A stretch of DNA of 64,000 bases from Pseudomonas entomophila (GCF_018417595.1 NZ_CP070982.1:1823501-1887500), one strand, 5' to 3'; positions 54,909-64,000 are shown, counted from the first letter of the stretch. The notes: generated by a model not told the origin, from the sequence alone. Numbers and translations are program-made.

Positions 54909-56237
54909 TCAGTTCTTCGACTTCGAATGCCGCCACCCTTGGTCAAAGCATGCGAACACCACCACCAGCACACCGGCCACCGCCAGGATCAACGCCACGC
55001 CATCGGTGGAATGGGTTGCCGACCCGGCCACCAGCGCCAGCCCACCCAGCGGCGCCAGGCCGCCGGCCACGGCGGTGCCGATCTCGCGCCCGGTGCCGAA
55101 CCCGGACGAACGCGTCTGGGTCGGGAACTGCCGGCTGAGGAACGACCCCTGCGGGGCGAACATCATCGGCGCCAGGATCCCGGTGCCCACGGCGATGGCC
55201 AGGTAGATCATCATCGGCTCGCCGGTCGACAGCAGTTGCAGGAACGGGAACGCGAACAGCGCCGACAGCACCCCGCCCAGCATCAGCACGGTCTTGCTGC
55301 TCCATCTGTCGCACAGCCAGCCGAAGAACGGCACGGCGAAGATCGCCACCAGGCTGGCCAGGGTCACCGACAGCGAGGTGACGTGGGCCACGACGCCCTT
55401 GAACTGGGTCAGGTACGCCAGCGAGAAGGTCTTGAAGATGTAGCTCAGGGCGTTGTAGCCCACGGCCACGAAGAACACCACGGCCAGGCCCTTGAGGTCG
55501 TTCTTGAACAGCAGCTTCAGCGGCGACACCTGCGGCTTGTCGTCGGCCTTGTCCAGCTCTTTGAAGTCCGGGGTCTCGGGAATGCTTTTGCGCACCCACA
55601 AGCCCACGGCCACCAGGACGATGCTGGCGATGAACGGGATGCGCCAGCCACCGGCGAGCAGGAACTCATTGCCGTTCATGGTCAGCAGGTACACGGTCAG
55701 CGACGACAGCAACAGGCCCAGGTTCAGCCCCAGCGCCGGCCAGGCGCCCTGGCTGCCGCGCTTGCCTTCGCTGGCGTGCTCGTAGGAGGTCACCGCCGCG
55801 CCGGACAGTTCGGCACCGGCACCCAGGCCCTGGATGATGCGGATGACCACCAGCAGGATCGGTGCCCAGATACCGATAGTGGCGTAGCCCGGGATCAGCC
55901 CGATCAGCGCGGTGCACACCCCCATCATGCAGAAGGTGATCACCAGCACCTGCTTGCGCCCGAAACGGTCGCCCAGGTAGCCGAACAGCACGCCGCCGAA
56001 GGGGCGGGCGATGAAGCCGATGGCGAAGGTGGAGAACGCCAGCAGCGAGGCCACCGCCGGGTTGCTCGGGTCGAAGAAGATCTTCGAGAAGACGATCGCC
56101 GCCATGGTGGCGTAGAGGTAGAAGTCGTACCACTCCAGCATCGAGCCGAAGATGGTCGCCGCCGCCACCTTGCGCAGGCGCTTGCGTTGCTGTTCGGGCG
56201 TTTCGGTCGCGGCCAGGGCCGCCTCGTGTACCGACAT
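54909..56237 (-). CDS. MFS transporter, metabolite:H+ symporter (MHS) family
   Basis: A 442-residue transporter with 12 helices. GSMLEWYDFYLYAT (helix 1) and the RPFGGVLFGYLGDRFGRKQ loop between helices 2 and 3 are hallmarks of the MHS group that carries 2-oxoglutarate, proline, shikimate and similar acids. It lies 45 bases downstream of lhgO, so it probably moves a dicarboxylate or related acid linked to L-2-hydroxyglutarate metabolism; that is inference from context. Confidence 0.88.
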   Translation of the reverse strand: MSVHEAALAATETPEQQRKRLRKVAAATIFGSMLEWYDFYLYATMAAIVFSKIFFDPSNPAVASLLAFSTFAIGFIARPFGGVLFGYLGDRFGRKQVLVITFCMMGVCTALIGLIPGYATIGIWAPILLVVIRIIQGLGAGAELSGAAVTSYEHASEGKRGSQGAWPALGLNLGLLLSSLTVYLLTMNGNEFLLAGGWRIPFIASIVLVAVGLWVRKSIPETPDFKELDKADDKPQVSPLKLLFKNDLKGLAVVFFVAVGYNALSYIFKTFSLAYLTQFKGVVAHVTSLSVTLASLVAIFAVPFFGWLCDRWSSKTVLMLGGVLSALFAFPFLQLLSTGEPMMIYLAIAVGTGILAPMMFAPQGSFLSRQFPTQTRSSGFGTGREIGTAVAGGLAPLGGLALVAGSATHSTDGVALILAVAGVLVVVFACFDQGWRHSKSKN

Positions 56238-56282
56238 CGAAGGTTTCCTTATTGTCTTTGTAGTTGTGGGTGCAGCGGATGT

Positions 56283-57476
56283 TCAGCGGGCCTTGAGGAT
56301 TTTCTCGGCGATCATTTGGCCGATGGGGATGGCCGAGGTGGCGGCCGGAGACGGGGCGTTGCAGACATGGACCATGCGCGGGGTCTCGGCGAACAGGAAG
56401 TCGTGCACCAGGGTGCCGTCGCGCATCACTGCCTGGGCACGGATGCCGGCCTCGTAGGGCAGCAGGTCCTCGACCTCGAGCGACGGGCAGTACTTGCGGC
56501 ACTGCTCCAGGTAGCCGCGCTTGAACAGCGAGTTCTTCATCTCGGCGGTGCCGGAGCCAAGGTTGTTCCAGATGGTTTTCCAGAAACCGGGGAAGCTTGC
56601 GTACTCGGCGACATCGCGGCAGTTCACCGAGAACTTGCGGTAGTTCTCCCGGCCGAAACCCAGCACCGCGTTGGGGCCGACGGTGACGCTGCCGTCGATC
56701 ATCCGTGTCAGGTGCACGCCGAGGAACGGCAGTTCGGGGTCGGGGATCGGGTAGATCAGGTGGTTGACGATCTGGTTCTTGCTCGCCGGCAGGCGGTAGT
56801 ACTCGCCACGGAAGGGGATGATCTGGTGGTCGATCCTGACCCCGGCCAGGCGCGCCAGGCGGTCGGACTGCAAGCCGGCGCAGGCCACCAGCTGGCGGGC
56901 GCGCCAGGTATGGCTGTCGCTGGTGACGGTGACGTGGTCGGCGTGCTCCTGGATGGCGCGCACGGCGGTGGACAGGCGCAGCTCGCCACCGGCCTGCTGG
57001 ATCACCTTGGCCATGGCGTCGCACACCTGTGTGTAGTCGACGATGCCGGTGGCATCGAGGAACAGCGCACCCTTGCCGACGATGTTCGGCTCCCGCTCGC
57101 ACAGCGCGCCGGCATCCAGGCGCTCGACCTTCAAACCGTTCTGCTGCGAACGCTCATACAGCGCCTGCATGCGCTGCACTTCCAGGTCGTTGGAGGCCAC
57201 CAGCAGCTTGCCGCACACCTCGAAGGCGATGCCGTGCTCGCTGCAGAAGTCCTTGGTGGCCTGGGCGCCGCGTTTGCACAGGTCGGCCTTGAGGCTGCCG
57301 GGGGCGTAGTAGATGCCGGCGTGGATCACACCGCTGTTGTGGCCGGTCTGGTGGCGGCCGAGGCTGGCCTCTTTCTCCAGGAGCAGCAGCGAGGCGCCGG
57401 GGCGCTGTTCGAGCAGGGCCATGGCGGTGGCCAGGCCGACGATGCCGCCGCCGATGATGCAGTAGTCGTAGGTCAT
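56283..57476 (-). CDS. lhgO: L-2-hydroxyglutarate oxidase
   Basis: A 397-residue flavoprotein that oxidises L-2-hydroxyglutarate to 2-oxoglutarate, passing electrons to the quinone pool. The FAD motif IIGGGIVGLATA lies at about 7-18; SGVIHAGIYYAPGSLKA and the late PSPAATSAIPIG segment match LhgO. In glutarate catabolism it acts after CsiD, but csiD is not adjacent here. It lies downstream of a GntR/FadR regulator and upstream of a transporter, with a regulator-type operator 45 bases ahead of the ATG. Confidence 0.9.
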   Translation of the reverse strand: MTYDYCIIGGGIVGLATAMALLEQRPGASLLLLEKEASLGRHQTGHNSGVIHAGIYYAPGSLKADLCKRGAQATKDFCSEHGIAFEVCGKLLVASNDLEVQRMQALYERSQQNGLKVERLDAGALCEREPNIVGKGALFLDATGIVDYTQVCDAMAKVIQQAGGELRLSTAVRAIQEHADHVTVTSDSHTWRARQLVACAGLQSDRLARLAGVRIDHQIIPFRGEYYRLPASKNQIVNHLIYPIPDPELPFLGVHLTRMIDGSVTVGPNAVLGFGRENYRKFSVNCRDVAEYASFPGFWKTIWNNLGSGTAEMKNSLFKRGYLEQCRKYCPSLEVEDLLPYEAGIRAQAVMRDGTLVHDFLFAETPRMVHVCNAPSPAATSAIPIGQMIAEKILKAR

Positions 57477-57515
57477 GCAGGGTTACCTTGGTGTTCTTGT
57501 CGGTGGATCTGCTTA

Positions 57516-57532
57516 TCAGGTTGTCAGACTAA
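57516..57532. promoter_or_regulatory. Operator-like site upstream of lhgO
   Basis: TCAGGTTGTCAGAC (57516-57529) is identical to 58311-58324 upstream of the regulator gene. It lies about 40-53 bases before the lhgO ATG and carries a near-palindromic FadR-type core TTGTCAGACTAA. Confidence 0.6.
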
Positions 57533-57579
57533 CTAATGCGCGTGAAAACCTCGCCAGGTCGCGATGAGATTCTCCGGGG

Positions 57580-58290
57580 TCAGTCGAGGGCGGGGAGGTC
57601 GAGTTTCAGGCGTTTGGCCGAGGCGCGCAGGTGGGCTTCGGCGCAGGCCGCTGCTGCCTGCCGGTCGCCGTCGGCGATGGCCAGGTACAGTGCGCGGTGC
57701 TCGCGCAGGGCGTCGGCCGAACCACCTACCGCTGGGGTGGCGGAGTTTTCCCAGGCAGTGCGGCGCGCGGCGGCCAGCTGGCCGCCGAGGAAATCGTGGA
57801 AGGCGACGAAGTAGTCGTTCTTGCTGGCTTCGGCGATGGCGCGGTGGAAGGCCACGTCGGCGGCCGAGGCGGTGGCGAAGTCGCTGCGTTGGCCTTCCAT
57901 GGTCTCCAGGGCGGTGGCCATGCGCTTCAAATCATCCGCGTCGCGGCGGCGAGCGGCAATGGCGGCGGCCTGGGTCTCGATCCACAGGCGCATCTCGAAC
58001 ATCTGCACCAGGTCCGGCTTGCGCCCCTGGCTGCCTGGGAAGCGGAATACCGTGCCGCTGGGCGTCTGCGAGATGTACGAACCGAGCCCGCGGCGGGCGA
58101 TCAGCACGCCGTCGGCCTTGAGCTGCGCCACGGCCTCGCGCACCACCGAGCGGCTGACGTTCAGCTGTTCGGCCAGTTGCTGTTCGGTAGGCAGGCGCGA
58201 TTCGGCGGCCAGGCGGCCGGCATCGATTTCACCGCGGATGGCGCTGACAACCCGTTCGACGAGGGTGTCTGGGCGCTGAAGCTCGAGCAT
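57580..58290 (-). CDS. lhgR: GntR/FadR-family regulator, LhgR-like
   Basis: A 236-residue regulator. The N-terminal winged helix (about 8-75; LPTEQQLAEQLNVSRSVVREAV) is GntR type; the C-terminal all-helical FCD domain (about 95-225) binds ligand. Its position directly upstream of lhgO matches LhgR, described in P. putida W619 as an L-2-hydroxyglutarate-responsive repressor of lhgO; the assignment here is from context and family. ATG 58290 is used (MLELQRPDTL); the frame runs on upstream through a REP. Shared operator motifs suggest autoregulation. Confidence 0.78.
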   Translation of the reverse strand: MLELQRPDTLVERVVSAIRGEIDAGRLAAESRLPTEQQLAEQLNVSRSVVREAVAQLKADGVLIARRGLGSYISQTPSGTVFRFPGSQGRKPDLVQMFEMRLWIETQAAAIAARRRDADDLKRMATALETMEGQRSDFATASAADVAFHRAIAEASKNDYFVAFHDFLGGQLAAARRTAWENSATPAVGGSADALREHRALYLAIADGDRQAAAACAEAHLRASAKRLKLDLPALD

Positions 58291-58310
58291 GGACAGTGGT
58301 TTCTTATTGG

Positions 58311-58326
58311 TCAGGTTGTCAGACAA
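58311..58326. promoter_or_regulatory. Operator-like palindrome upstream of the GntR regulator
   Basis: TTGTC-A-GACAA (58316-58326) is a perfect palindrome of the TnGTnnnACnA type bound by FadR-group regulators, 26 bases ahead of the ATG. With the preceding bases it shares a 14-base block with 57516-57529. Confidence 0.65.
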
Positions 58327-58374
58327 TGCCTGTGTCAGTAGTGGCCTGTCAATGTTCTGGAAGCTTGCGCGTGC

Positions 58375-58495
58375 CCTGTGGGAGCGGCCTTGTGTCGCGA
58401 AAGGGCCGCACAGCGGCCCCGGCAATTTCAGCTTCGCCGCCGAGATACTGGGGCTGCTGCGCAGCCCTTTCGCGACACAAGGCCGCTCCCACAGG
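58375..58495. repeat. Perfect long REP pair
   Basis: Two 32-base arms (58375-58406 and 58464-58495) are exact reverse complements around a 57-base spacer. This variant carries CTTGTGTCGCGAAAGGGC instead of the GCCCGCG core. It fills the gap between the divergent-looking REP flank of lhgR and the small gene at 58509. Confidence 0.92.
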
Positions 58496-58508
58496 CGATG
58501 TGCCGGGT

Positions 58509-58862
58509 TCAAACCTCGGACACGAACGTCCCGGTTCCGTCGAGGATATTGCGCAAGGTCAGCGCCACTTCGTCCAGGTCGCTGCCGGTAGACGTCAGCA
58601 CGATCTCCAGCGACTCGTCCCCCTTCAGCGCATCACGATCCCCCGGCGCCACCTCGATCAGCAGCCGCTGCGCGCTCAGGGTCACCTTCAGCCCATCCAG
58701 CGTAGAGGGCTCGTCGTCCAGCGTGAGGTCGACGGTGTCTTCGTCCGGATAGCGGGTCAGCAGGAACATCTGGCCCTTGTCGCTGTGGCAGCACAGGGTC
58801 GCCATGTTGTCTTCCTCGTCGTCGCAGGGGGTGGCGAAGAGCAGGGCGGTTTTCAGTTGCAT
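58509..58862 (-). CDS. Small conserved acidic protein of unknown function
   Basis: A 117-residue acidic cytoplasmic protein (MQLKTALLFATPCDDEEDN, ATLCCHSDKGQMFLLTRYPDED, SLEIVLTS). It has no signal peptide or known motif. An internal Met at about residue 20 could be the true start (MATLCCHSD). No function can be proposed; a REP follows its stop. Confidence 0.65.
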   Translation of the reverse strand: MQLKTALLFATPCDDEEDNMATLCCHSDKGQMFLLTRYPDEDTVDLTLDDEPSTLDGLKVTLSAQRLLIEVAPGDRDALKGDESLEIVLTSTGSDLDEVALTLRNILDGTGTFVSEV

Positions 58863-59005
58863 GGGCGGCTCGGGTCAATGGAAATGAACGGGAATTCTGA
58901 CAGCCTTGACCGCCGCGATAAACGTAAAGTTACCGCCCCTTGACCGAATATGTCGCAGCGCTGCAAGCCGCAGTGACCGTTCAGTCGTTAAGCTCCCCAG
59001 TCGGT

Positions 59006-59024
59006 GGACATGACGCTCATGTCC
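59006..59024. promoter_or_regulatory. Perfect palindrome upstream of gdhB
   Basis: GGACATGA-CGC-TCATGTCC, an exact 8-base inverted repeat, 110 bases before the gdhB ATG. It could be an operator or a leader hairpin. The rest of the 271-base gap shows TTGACC motifs (58906, 58940) without matching -10 boxes. Confidence 0.4.
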
Positions 59025-59133
59025 AACGCCTGGTTTTACCGTCCGGCTTGCCGCGGGTTGGCTATCGTTGATCCGTACGTGGCGGACGCACGCGACGCTT
59101 CACCTATAACAAAGCCCAAGCGGAGTACCACAG

Positions 59134-62100
59134 ATGGCGTTTTTCACCGCAGCCAGCAAAGCCGACTTCCAGCATCAACTGCAGGCGGCCCTGGCGCAGC
59201 ACATCAGCGAACAGTCCCTGCCACAAGTGGCGCTGTTCGCCGAACAGTTCTTCGGCATCATCTCTCTGGACGAACTCACCCAGCGCAGGCTGTCGGACCT
59301 GGCCGGCTGCACGCTGTCCGCCTGGCGCATCATCGAGCGCTTCGACCCCCAGCACCCGCAGGTGCGGGTCTACAACCCTGATTACGAACGCCACGGCTGG
59401 CAGTCCACGCACACCGTGGTCGAGGTGCTGCACCACGACCTGCCGTTCCTGGTCGACTCGGTGCGCACCGAACTCAACCGCCGTGGCTACAGCATCCACA
59501 CGCTACAGACCACCGTGCTCAGCGTGCGCCGTGGCAACAAGGGCGAACTGGTCGAACTGCTGCCCAAAGGCACCCAGGGCGAAGGCGTCAGCCACGAGTC
59601 GCTGATGTACCTGGAAATCGACCGCTGCGCCAACGCCGCCGAACTGACCACGCTCACAAAAGAGCTGGAGCAGGTGCTGGCCGAGGTGCGCAGCGTGGTC
59701 GCCGACTTCGACCCGATGAAAGCCAAGATCCGCGAACTGCTGGAGCTGGTCGAGCAGAACGCCTTCGGCCCGGCGCAGAGCGACAAGGCCGAGGTGAAAA
59801 GCTTCCTGTCGTGGCTGCTGGACAACCATTTCACCTTCCTCGGCTACGAGGAGTTCACTGTCGCCTCGGATGCCAACGGCGGCCATCTGGTCTACGACGA
59901 AGGCTCGTTCCTGGGCCTGGCGCGCATGCTGCGGGCGGGCCTGGGCGCCGATGACCTGCGCATCGAGGATTACGCCGTCGCCTACCTGCGCGAGCCACGC
60001 CTGCTGTCGTTCGCCAAGGCCTCGCAACCGAGTCGCGTGCACCGTCCGGCCTACCCGGACTACGTGTCGATCCGCCAGATCGACAAAGAAGGTAACGTCG
60101 TCAAGGAATGCCGCTTCATGGGCCTGTACACCTCGTCGGTGTATGGCGAGAGCGTGCACACCATCCCTTACATCCGTGGCAAGGTCGCCGAAGTCGAGCG
60201 CCGTTCGCACTTCGACCCGAAAGCCCACCTGGGCAAGGAGCTGGCCCAGGTACTGGAAGTGTTGCCGCGCGACGACCTGTTCCAGACCCCGGTCGACGAG
60301 CTGTTCAGTACCGCCATGTCGATCGTGCAGATCCAGGAACGCAACAAGATCCGCGTGTTCCTGCGCAAGGACCCGTACGGCCGCTTCTGCTACTGCCTGG
60401 CGTATGTACCGCGCGAGATCTACTCCACCGAAGTGCGGCAGAAGATCCAGCAGGTGCTGATGGAGCGCCTGAAGGCCACCGACTGCGAGTTCTGGACCTT
60501 CTTCTCCGAATCGGTGCTGGCCCGCGTGCAACTGATCCTGCGCGTCGACCCGAAGAACCGTATCGACATCGATCTGCAGCAACTGGAAAACGAAGTGATC
60601 CAGGCCTGCCGCTCGTGGCAGGACGACTTCTCCACGCTGGTGGTGGAGAACTTTGGCGAAGCCCACGGCACCAACATCCTCGCCGACTTCCCCAAAGGCT
60701 TCCCGGCCGGCTACCGCGAGCGCTTCGCCGCGCATTCGGCGGTGGTCGACATGCAGCATGTGCTCAACCTGTCGGAAACCAAGCCGCTGGCCATGAGTTT
60801 CTACCAGCCGCTCACGCAGCTGGGCGAGCGCACGCTGCACTGCAAGCTGTACCACGCCGACACGCCGCTGGCGCTGTCGGACGTGCTGCCGATCCTGGAA
60901 AACCTCGGCCTGCGCGTGCTCGGTGAGTTCCCGTACCGCCTGCGCCACGCCAGCGGCCGCGAGTTCTGGATCCACGACTTCGCCTTCACCTACAGCGAAG
61001 GCCTGAACCTCGACATCCAGCAGCTCAACGACACCTTCCAGGACGCCTTCGTCCATATCGTCAAGGGCGACGCCGAGAACGACGCCTTCAACCGCCTGGT
61101 GCTGACCGCCGGCCTGCCATGGCGCGACGTGGCGCTGCTGCGCGCCTACGCCCGCTACCTCAAGCAGATCCGCCTGGGCTTCGACCTGGGCTACATCGCC
61201 AGCACCCTGAACAACCACACCGACATTGCCCGCGAACTGACCCGGTTGTTCAAGACCCGCTTCTACCTGGCGCGCAAGCTGACCCAGGACGACCTCGACG
61301 ACAAGCAGCAGCGCCTGGAGCAGGCGATCCTCACCGCGCTGGACGAGGTCCAGGTGCTCAACGAGGACCGCATCCTGCGCCGCTACCTGGACCTGATCAA
61401 GGCCACGCTGCGCACCAACTTCTACCAGCCGGACGCCAACGGCCAGAACAAGTCCTACTTCAGCTTCAAGTTCAACCCGAAACTGATCCCCGAGCTGCCG
61501 AAACCGGTACCCAAGTTCGAGATCTTCGTCTATTCGCCACGGGTCGAGGGCGTGCACCTGCGCTTCGGCAACGTCGCCCGCGGCGGCCTGCGCTGGTCGG
61601 ACCGCGAAGAGGACTTCCGCACCGAAGTGCTGGGTTTGGTCAAGGCCCAGCAGGTGAAGAACTCGGTGATCGTGCCGGTGGGCGCCAAGGGCGGCTTCCT
61701 GCCGCGCCGCCTGCCGCTGGGCGGCAGCCGTGACGAGATCGCCGCCGAAGGCGTGGCGTGCTACCGCATCTTCATCTCCGGCCTGCTCGACATCACCGAC
61801 AACCTCAAGGACGGTGGCGTGGTGCCGCCTGCGAACGTGGTGCGCCACGATGACGACGACCCGTACCTGGTGGTGGCGGCGGACAAGGGCACCGCGACCT
61901 TCTCCGACATCGCCAACGGCATCGCCATCGACTACGGCTTCTGGCTGGGCGACGCCTTCGCCTCGGGCGGCTCGGCCGGCTACGACCACAAGAAGATGGG
62001 CATCACCGCCCGTGGCGCCTGGGTGGGCGTGCAGCGCCACTTCCGCGAGCGCGGCATCAACGTGCAGGAAGACCCGATCACCGTGGTCGGTGTCGGCGAC

Positions 62101-63999
62101 ATGGCCGGCGACGTGTTCGGCAACGGCCTGCTGATGTCCGACAAGCTGCAACTGGTGGCGGCGTTCAACCACCTGCATATCTTCATCGACCCGAACCCGG
62201 ACCCGGCCACCAGCTTCGTCGAGCGCAAGCGCCTGTTCGATTTGCCGCGCTCGGCCTGGAGCGACTACGACACCAGCATCATGTCCGAAGGCGGCGGGAT
62301 CTTCCCGCGCAGCGCCAAGAGCATCGCCATCAGCCCGCAGATGAAGGAACGCTTCGCCATCGAAGCCGACCGCCTGACACCCACCGAGCTGCTGCATGCG
62401 CTGCTGCAAGCGCCGGTCGACCTGCTGTGGAACGGTGGTATCGGCACTTACGTCAAGGCCAGCACTGAAAGCCACGCTGATGTCGGCGACAAGGCCAACG
62501 ACGCCCTGCGCGTCAATGGCAACGAGCTGCGCTGCAAGGTGGTGGGCGAGGGCGGCAACCTGGGCATGACCCAGCTCGGCCGTGTCGAGTTCGGCCTGAA
62601 CGGCGGCGCCACCAACACCGACTTCATCGACAACGCCGGTGGCGTGGACTGCTCCGACCACGAGGTCAATATCAAGATCCTGCTCAATGAGGTTGTGCAG
62701 GGTGGCGACATGACCGAGAAGCAGCGCAACCAACTGCTGGGCAGCATGACCGACGAAGTCGCCGGCCTGGTGCTGGGCAACAACTACAAGCAGACGCAAG
62801 CGCTGTCGCTGGCGGCCCGCCGCGCCCGCGAGCGGATCGCCGAGTACAAGCGCCTGATGGCCGACCTTGAGGCCCGTGGCAAGCTGGACCGTGCCATCGA
62901 GTTCCTGCCCACCGAGGAGCAGTTGGCCGAGCGCCTGGCGGCTGGCCAGGGCTTGACCCGCGCCGAGCTGTCGGTGCTGATCTCGTACAGCAAGATCGAC
63001 CTCAAGGAGCAACTGCTCAAGTCGCTGGTGCCGGATGACGACTATCTCACCCGTGACATGGAGACAGCCTTCCCGCCGTCGCTGGTGAGCAAGTTCGCCG
63101 ATTCGATGCGCCGTCACCGCCTGAAGCGCGAGATCGTCAGCACCCAGATCGCCAACGACCTGGTCAACAACATGGGCATCACCTTCGTGCAGCGCTTGAA
63201 GGAGTCCACCGGCATGAGCCCGGCGAACGTTGCCGGCGCCTATGTGATCGTGCGCGACATCTTCCACCTGCCGCACTGGTTCCGCCAGATCGAGGCGTTG
63301 GACTACCAGGTGCCGGCCGAGATCCAGCTGACGTTGATGGACGAACTGATGCGCCTGGGCCGTCGCGCCACCCGCTGGTTCCTGCGTAGCCGGCGCAACG
63401 AGCAGGACGCGGGTCGTGACGTCGCCCACTTCGGGCCGGTGCTCGCGCAGTTGGGGCTCAAGCTCGACGAGTTGCTGGAAGGGCCGACCCGCGAGCGCTG
63501 GATGGTTCGCTACCAGAGCTTCGTCGAGGCCGGCGTGCCGGAACTGCTGGCGCGCATGGTCGCGGGGACCACCCACCTGTACACCCTGCTGCCGATCATC
63601 GAGGCCTCGGACGTCACTGGCCATGACCCGGCGCAAGTGGCCAAGGCGTTCTTCGCCGTGGGTAGCTCGCTGGACCTGACCTGGTACCTGCAGGAGATCA
63701 GCAACCTGCCGGTGGACAACAACTGGCAGGCCCTGGCCCGCGAGGCGTTCCGCGACGATATCGACCTGCAGCAGCGGGCGATCACCATCTCCGTGTTGCA
63801 GATGGCCGATGCGCCGGACGACATGGACGCCCGCGTCGCGCTGTGGTGCGAGCAGCACCGGGTGATGGTCGAGCGCTGGCGCGCCATGCTCGACGATCTG
63901 CGCAACGCCACCGGTACCGACTATGCGATGTACGCGGTGGCCAACCGCGAGCTGGTCGACCTGGCGATGAGCGGGCAGGCGGTGGTGATTCCGTCCTGA
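59134..63999 (+). CDS. gdhB: NAD-specific glutamate dehydrogenase, large (180 kDa) class
   Basis: A 1621-residue enzyme that converts glutamate to 2-oxoglutarate and ammonia, mainly for catabolism. The N-terminal half (about 1-700) carries ACT-like regulatory segments (HDLPFLVDSVRTELNRRG). The catalytic core spans about 800-1280: NVARGGLRWSDREEDFRTEVLGLVK, then VGAKGGF with the substrate lysine, and GDMAGDVFGNG for NAD binding. The C-terminal helical part completes the class. It is full length, ending with TGA one base before the window edge. GAGTACCACAG precedes the ATG, a poor ribosome site. Confidence 0.96.
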   Translation: MAFFTAASKADFQHQLQAALAQHISEQSLPQVALFAEQFFGIISLDELTQRRLSDLAGCTLSAWRIIERFDPQHPQVRVYNPDYERHGWQSTHTVVEVLHHDLPFLVDSVRTELNRRGYSIHTLQTTVLSVRRGNKGELVELLPKGTQGEGVSHESLMYLEIDRCANAAELTTLTKELEQVLAEVRSVVADFDPMKAKIRELLELVEQNAFGPAQSDKAEVKSFLSWLLDNHFTFLGYEEFTVASDANGGHLVYDEGSFLGLARMLRAGLGADDLRIEDYAVAYLREPRLLSFAKASQPSRVHRPAYPDYVSIRQIDKEGNVVKECRFMGLYTSSVYGESVHTIPYIRGKVAEVERRSHFDPKAHLGKELAQVLEVLPRDDLFQTPVDELFSTAMSIVQIQERNKIRVFLRKDPYGRFCYCLAYVPREIYSTEVRQKIQQVLMERLKATDCEFWTFFSESVLARVQLILRVDPKNRIDIDLQQLENEVIQACRSWQDDFSTLVVENFGEAHGTNILADFPKGFPAGYRERFAAHSAVVDMQHVLNLSETKPLAMSFYQPLTQLGERTLHCKLYHADTPLALSDVLPILENLGLRVLGEFPYRLRHASGREFWIHDFAFTYSEGLNLDIQQLNDTFQDAFVHIVKGDAENDAFNRLVLTAGLPWRDVALLRAYARYLKQIRLGFDLGYIASTLNNHTDIARELTRLFKTRFYLARKLTQDDLDDKQQRLEQAILTALDEVQVLNEDRILRRYLDLIKATLRTNFYQPDANGQNKSYFSFKFNPKLIPELPKPVPKFEIFVYSPRVEGVHLRFGNVARGGLRWSDREEDFRTEVLGLVKAQQVKNSVIVPVGAKGGFLPRRLPLGGSRDEIAAEGVACYRIFISGLLDITDNLKDGGVVPPANVVRHDDDDPYLVVAADKGTATFSDIANGIAIDYGFWLGDAFASGGSAGYDHKKMGITARGAWVGVQRHFRERGINVQEDPITVVGVGDMAGDVFGNGLLMSDKLQLVAAFNHLHIFIDPNPDPATSFVERKRLFDLPRSAWSDYDTSIMSEGGGIFPRSAKSIAISPQMKERFAIEADRLTPTELLHALLQAPVDLLWNGGIGTYVKASTESHADVGDKANDALRVNGNELRCKVVGEGGNLGMTQLGRVEFGLNGGATNTDFIDNAGGVDCSDHEVNIKILLNEVVQGGDMTEKQRNQLLGSMTDEVAGLVLGNNYKQTQALSLAARRARERIAEYKRLMADLEARGKLDRAIEFLPTEEQLAERLAAGQGLTRAELSVLISYSKIDLKEQLLKSLVPDDDYLTRDMETAFPPSLVSKFADSMRRHRLKREIVSTQIANDLVNNMGITFVQRLKESTGMSPANVAGAYVIVRDIFHLPHWFRQIEALDYQVPAEIQLTLMDELMRLGRRATRWFLRSRRNEQDAGRDVAHFGPVLAQLGLKLDELLEGPTRERWMVRYQSFVEAGVPELLARMVAGTTHLYTLLPIIEASDVTGHDPAQVAKAFFAVGSSLDLTWYLQEISNLPVDNNWQALAREAFRDDIDLQQRAITISVLQMADAPDDMDARVALWCEQHRVMVERWRAMLDDLRNATGTDYAMYAVANRELVDLAMSGQAVVIPS

Positions 64000-64000
64000 G

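Noticed and set aside
59503..63858. 1451-codon frame antisense to gdhB
   Set aside because: A shadow of GdhB, whose catalytic motifs are all on the plus strand.

Overview
The window is chromosomal DNA of a Pseudomonas, most likely of the P. putida group. This rests on the fimV-truA-trpF-accD-folC-dedD-cvpA-purF-metZ gene order, high-GC codon use, P. putida-type REP palindromes in many gaps, and a 1621-residue GdhB. Nothing was searched; all family calls are by recognition of the sequence.

Layout. 1-11.6 kb: a conserved housekeeping block on the + strand: the end of FimV, a tRNA pseudouridine synthase, tryptophan, fatty-acid, folate, purine and methionine genes, and an SDR oxidoreductase. 11.8-12.5 kb: four tRNA genes (Val, then three Asp), the Asp copies each preceded by a small GNRA hairpin. 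12.6-18.1 kb: a DUF2242 lipoprotein, a 28-codon gene behind a Pho-type promoter, an AraC regulator with a nitrilase-fold protein that has lost its catalytic Cys, and fadH. 18.2-29.1 kb: a PLP enzyme, cytochrome b561, a WG-repeat lipoprotein, DUF1853, then nadK-phosphatase-rhomboid-DUF1315-DUF2797-pepN. 29.3-34.8 kb: a Ycf48-like/MMPL pair, a DUF5629-like protein, a YbhE-type lactonase and two tiny exported-type ORFs. 34.8-40.3 kb: GST-sbcC-sbcD (-). 40.4-47.3 kb: a seven-gene overlapping MoxR/DUF58/DUF4381/BatA/BatB/BatD operon (-), preceded by an 18-G homopolymer.

47.7-54.8 kb is the accessory region. It carries small Pseudomonas-specific proteins, one run through by a REP. It also holds an AT-rich leftward toxin/immunity array: a 1575-residue Rhs protein with a 133-residue LHH-type nuclease tip, its SUKH immunity gene, then a decayed second cassette (toxin-like fragment plus a frameshifted putative immunity gene). 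54.9-58.3 kb encodes an MHS-family transporter, L-2-hydroxyglutarate oxidase and a GntR/FadR regulator. The same operator-like sequence lies upstream of both the regulator and the oxidase. 58.5-64 kb has a small conserved protein and complete gdhB, which ends one base before the window edge.

The most noteworthy signals are the covarying hairpins ahead of the tRNA-Asp copies, the three-half-site Pho promoter on a 28-codon gene, the decayed Rhs cassette, the poly-G tract ahead of the moxR/bat operon, and two proteins that keep their fold but lack key residues (the nitrilase-like protein and BatB).
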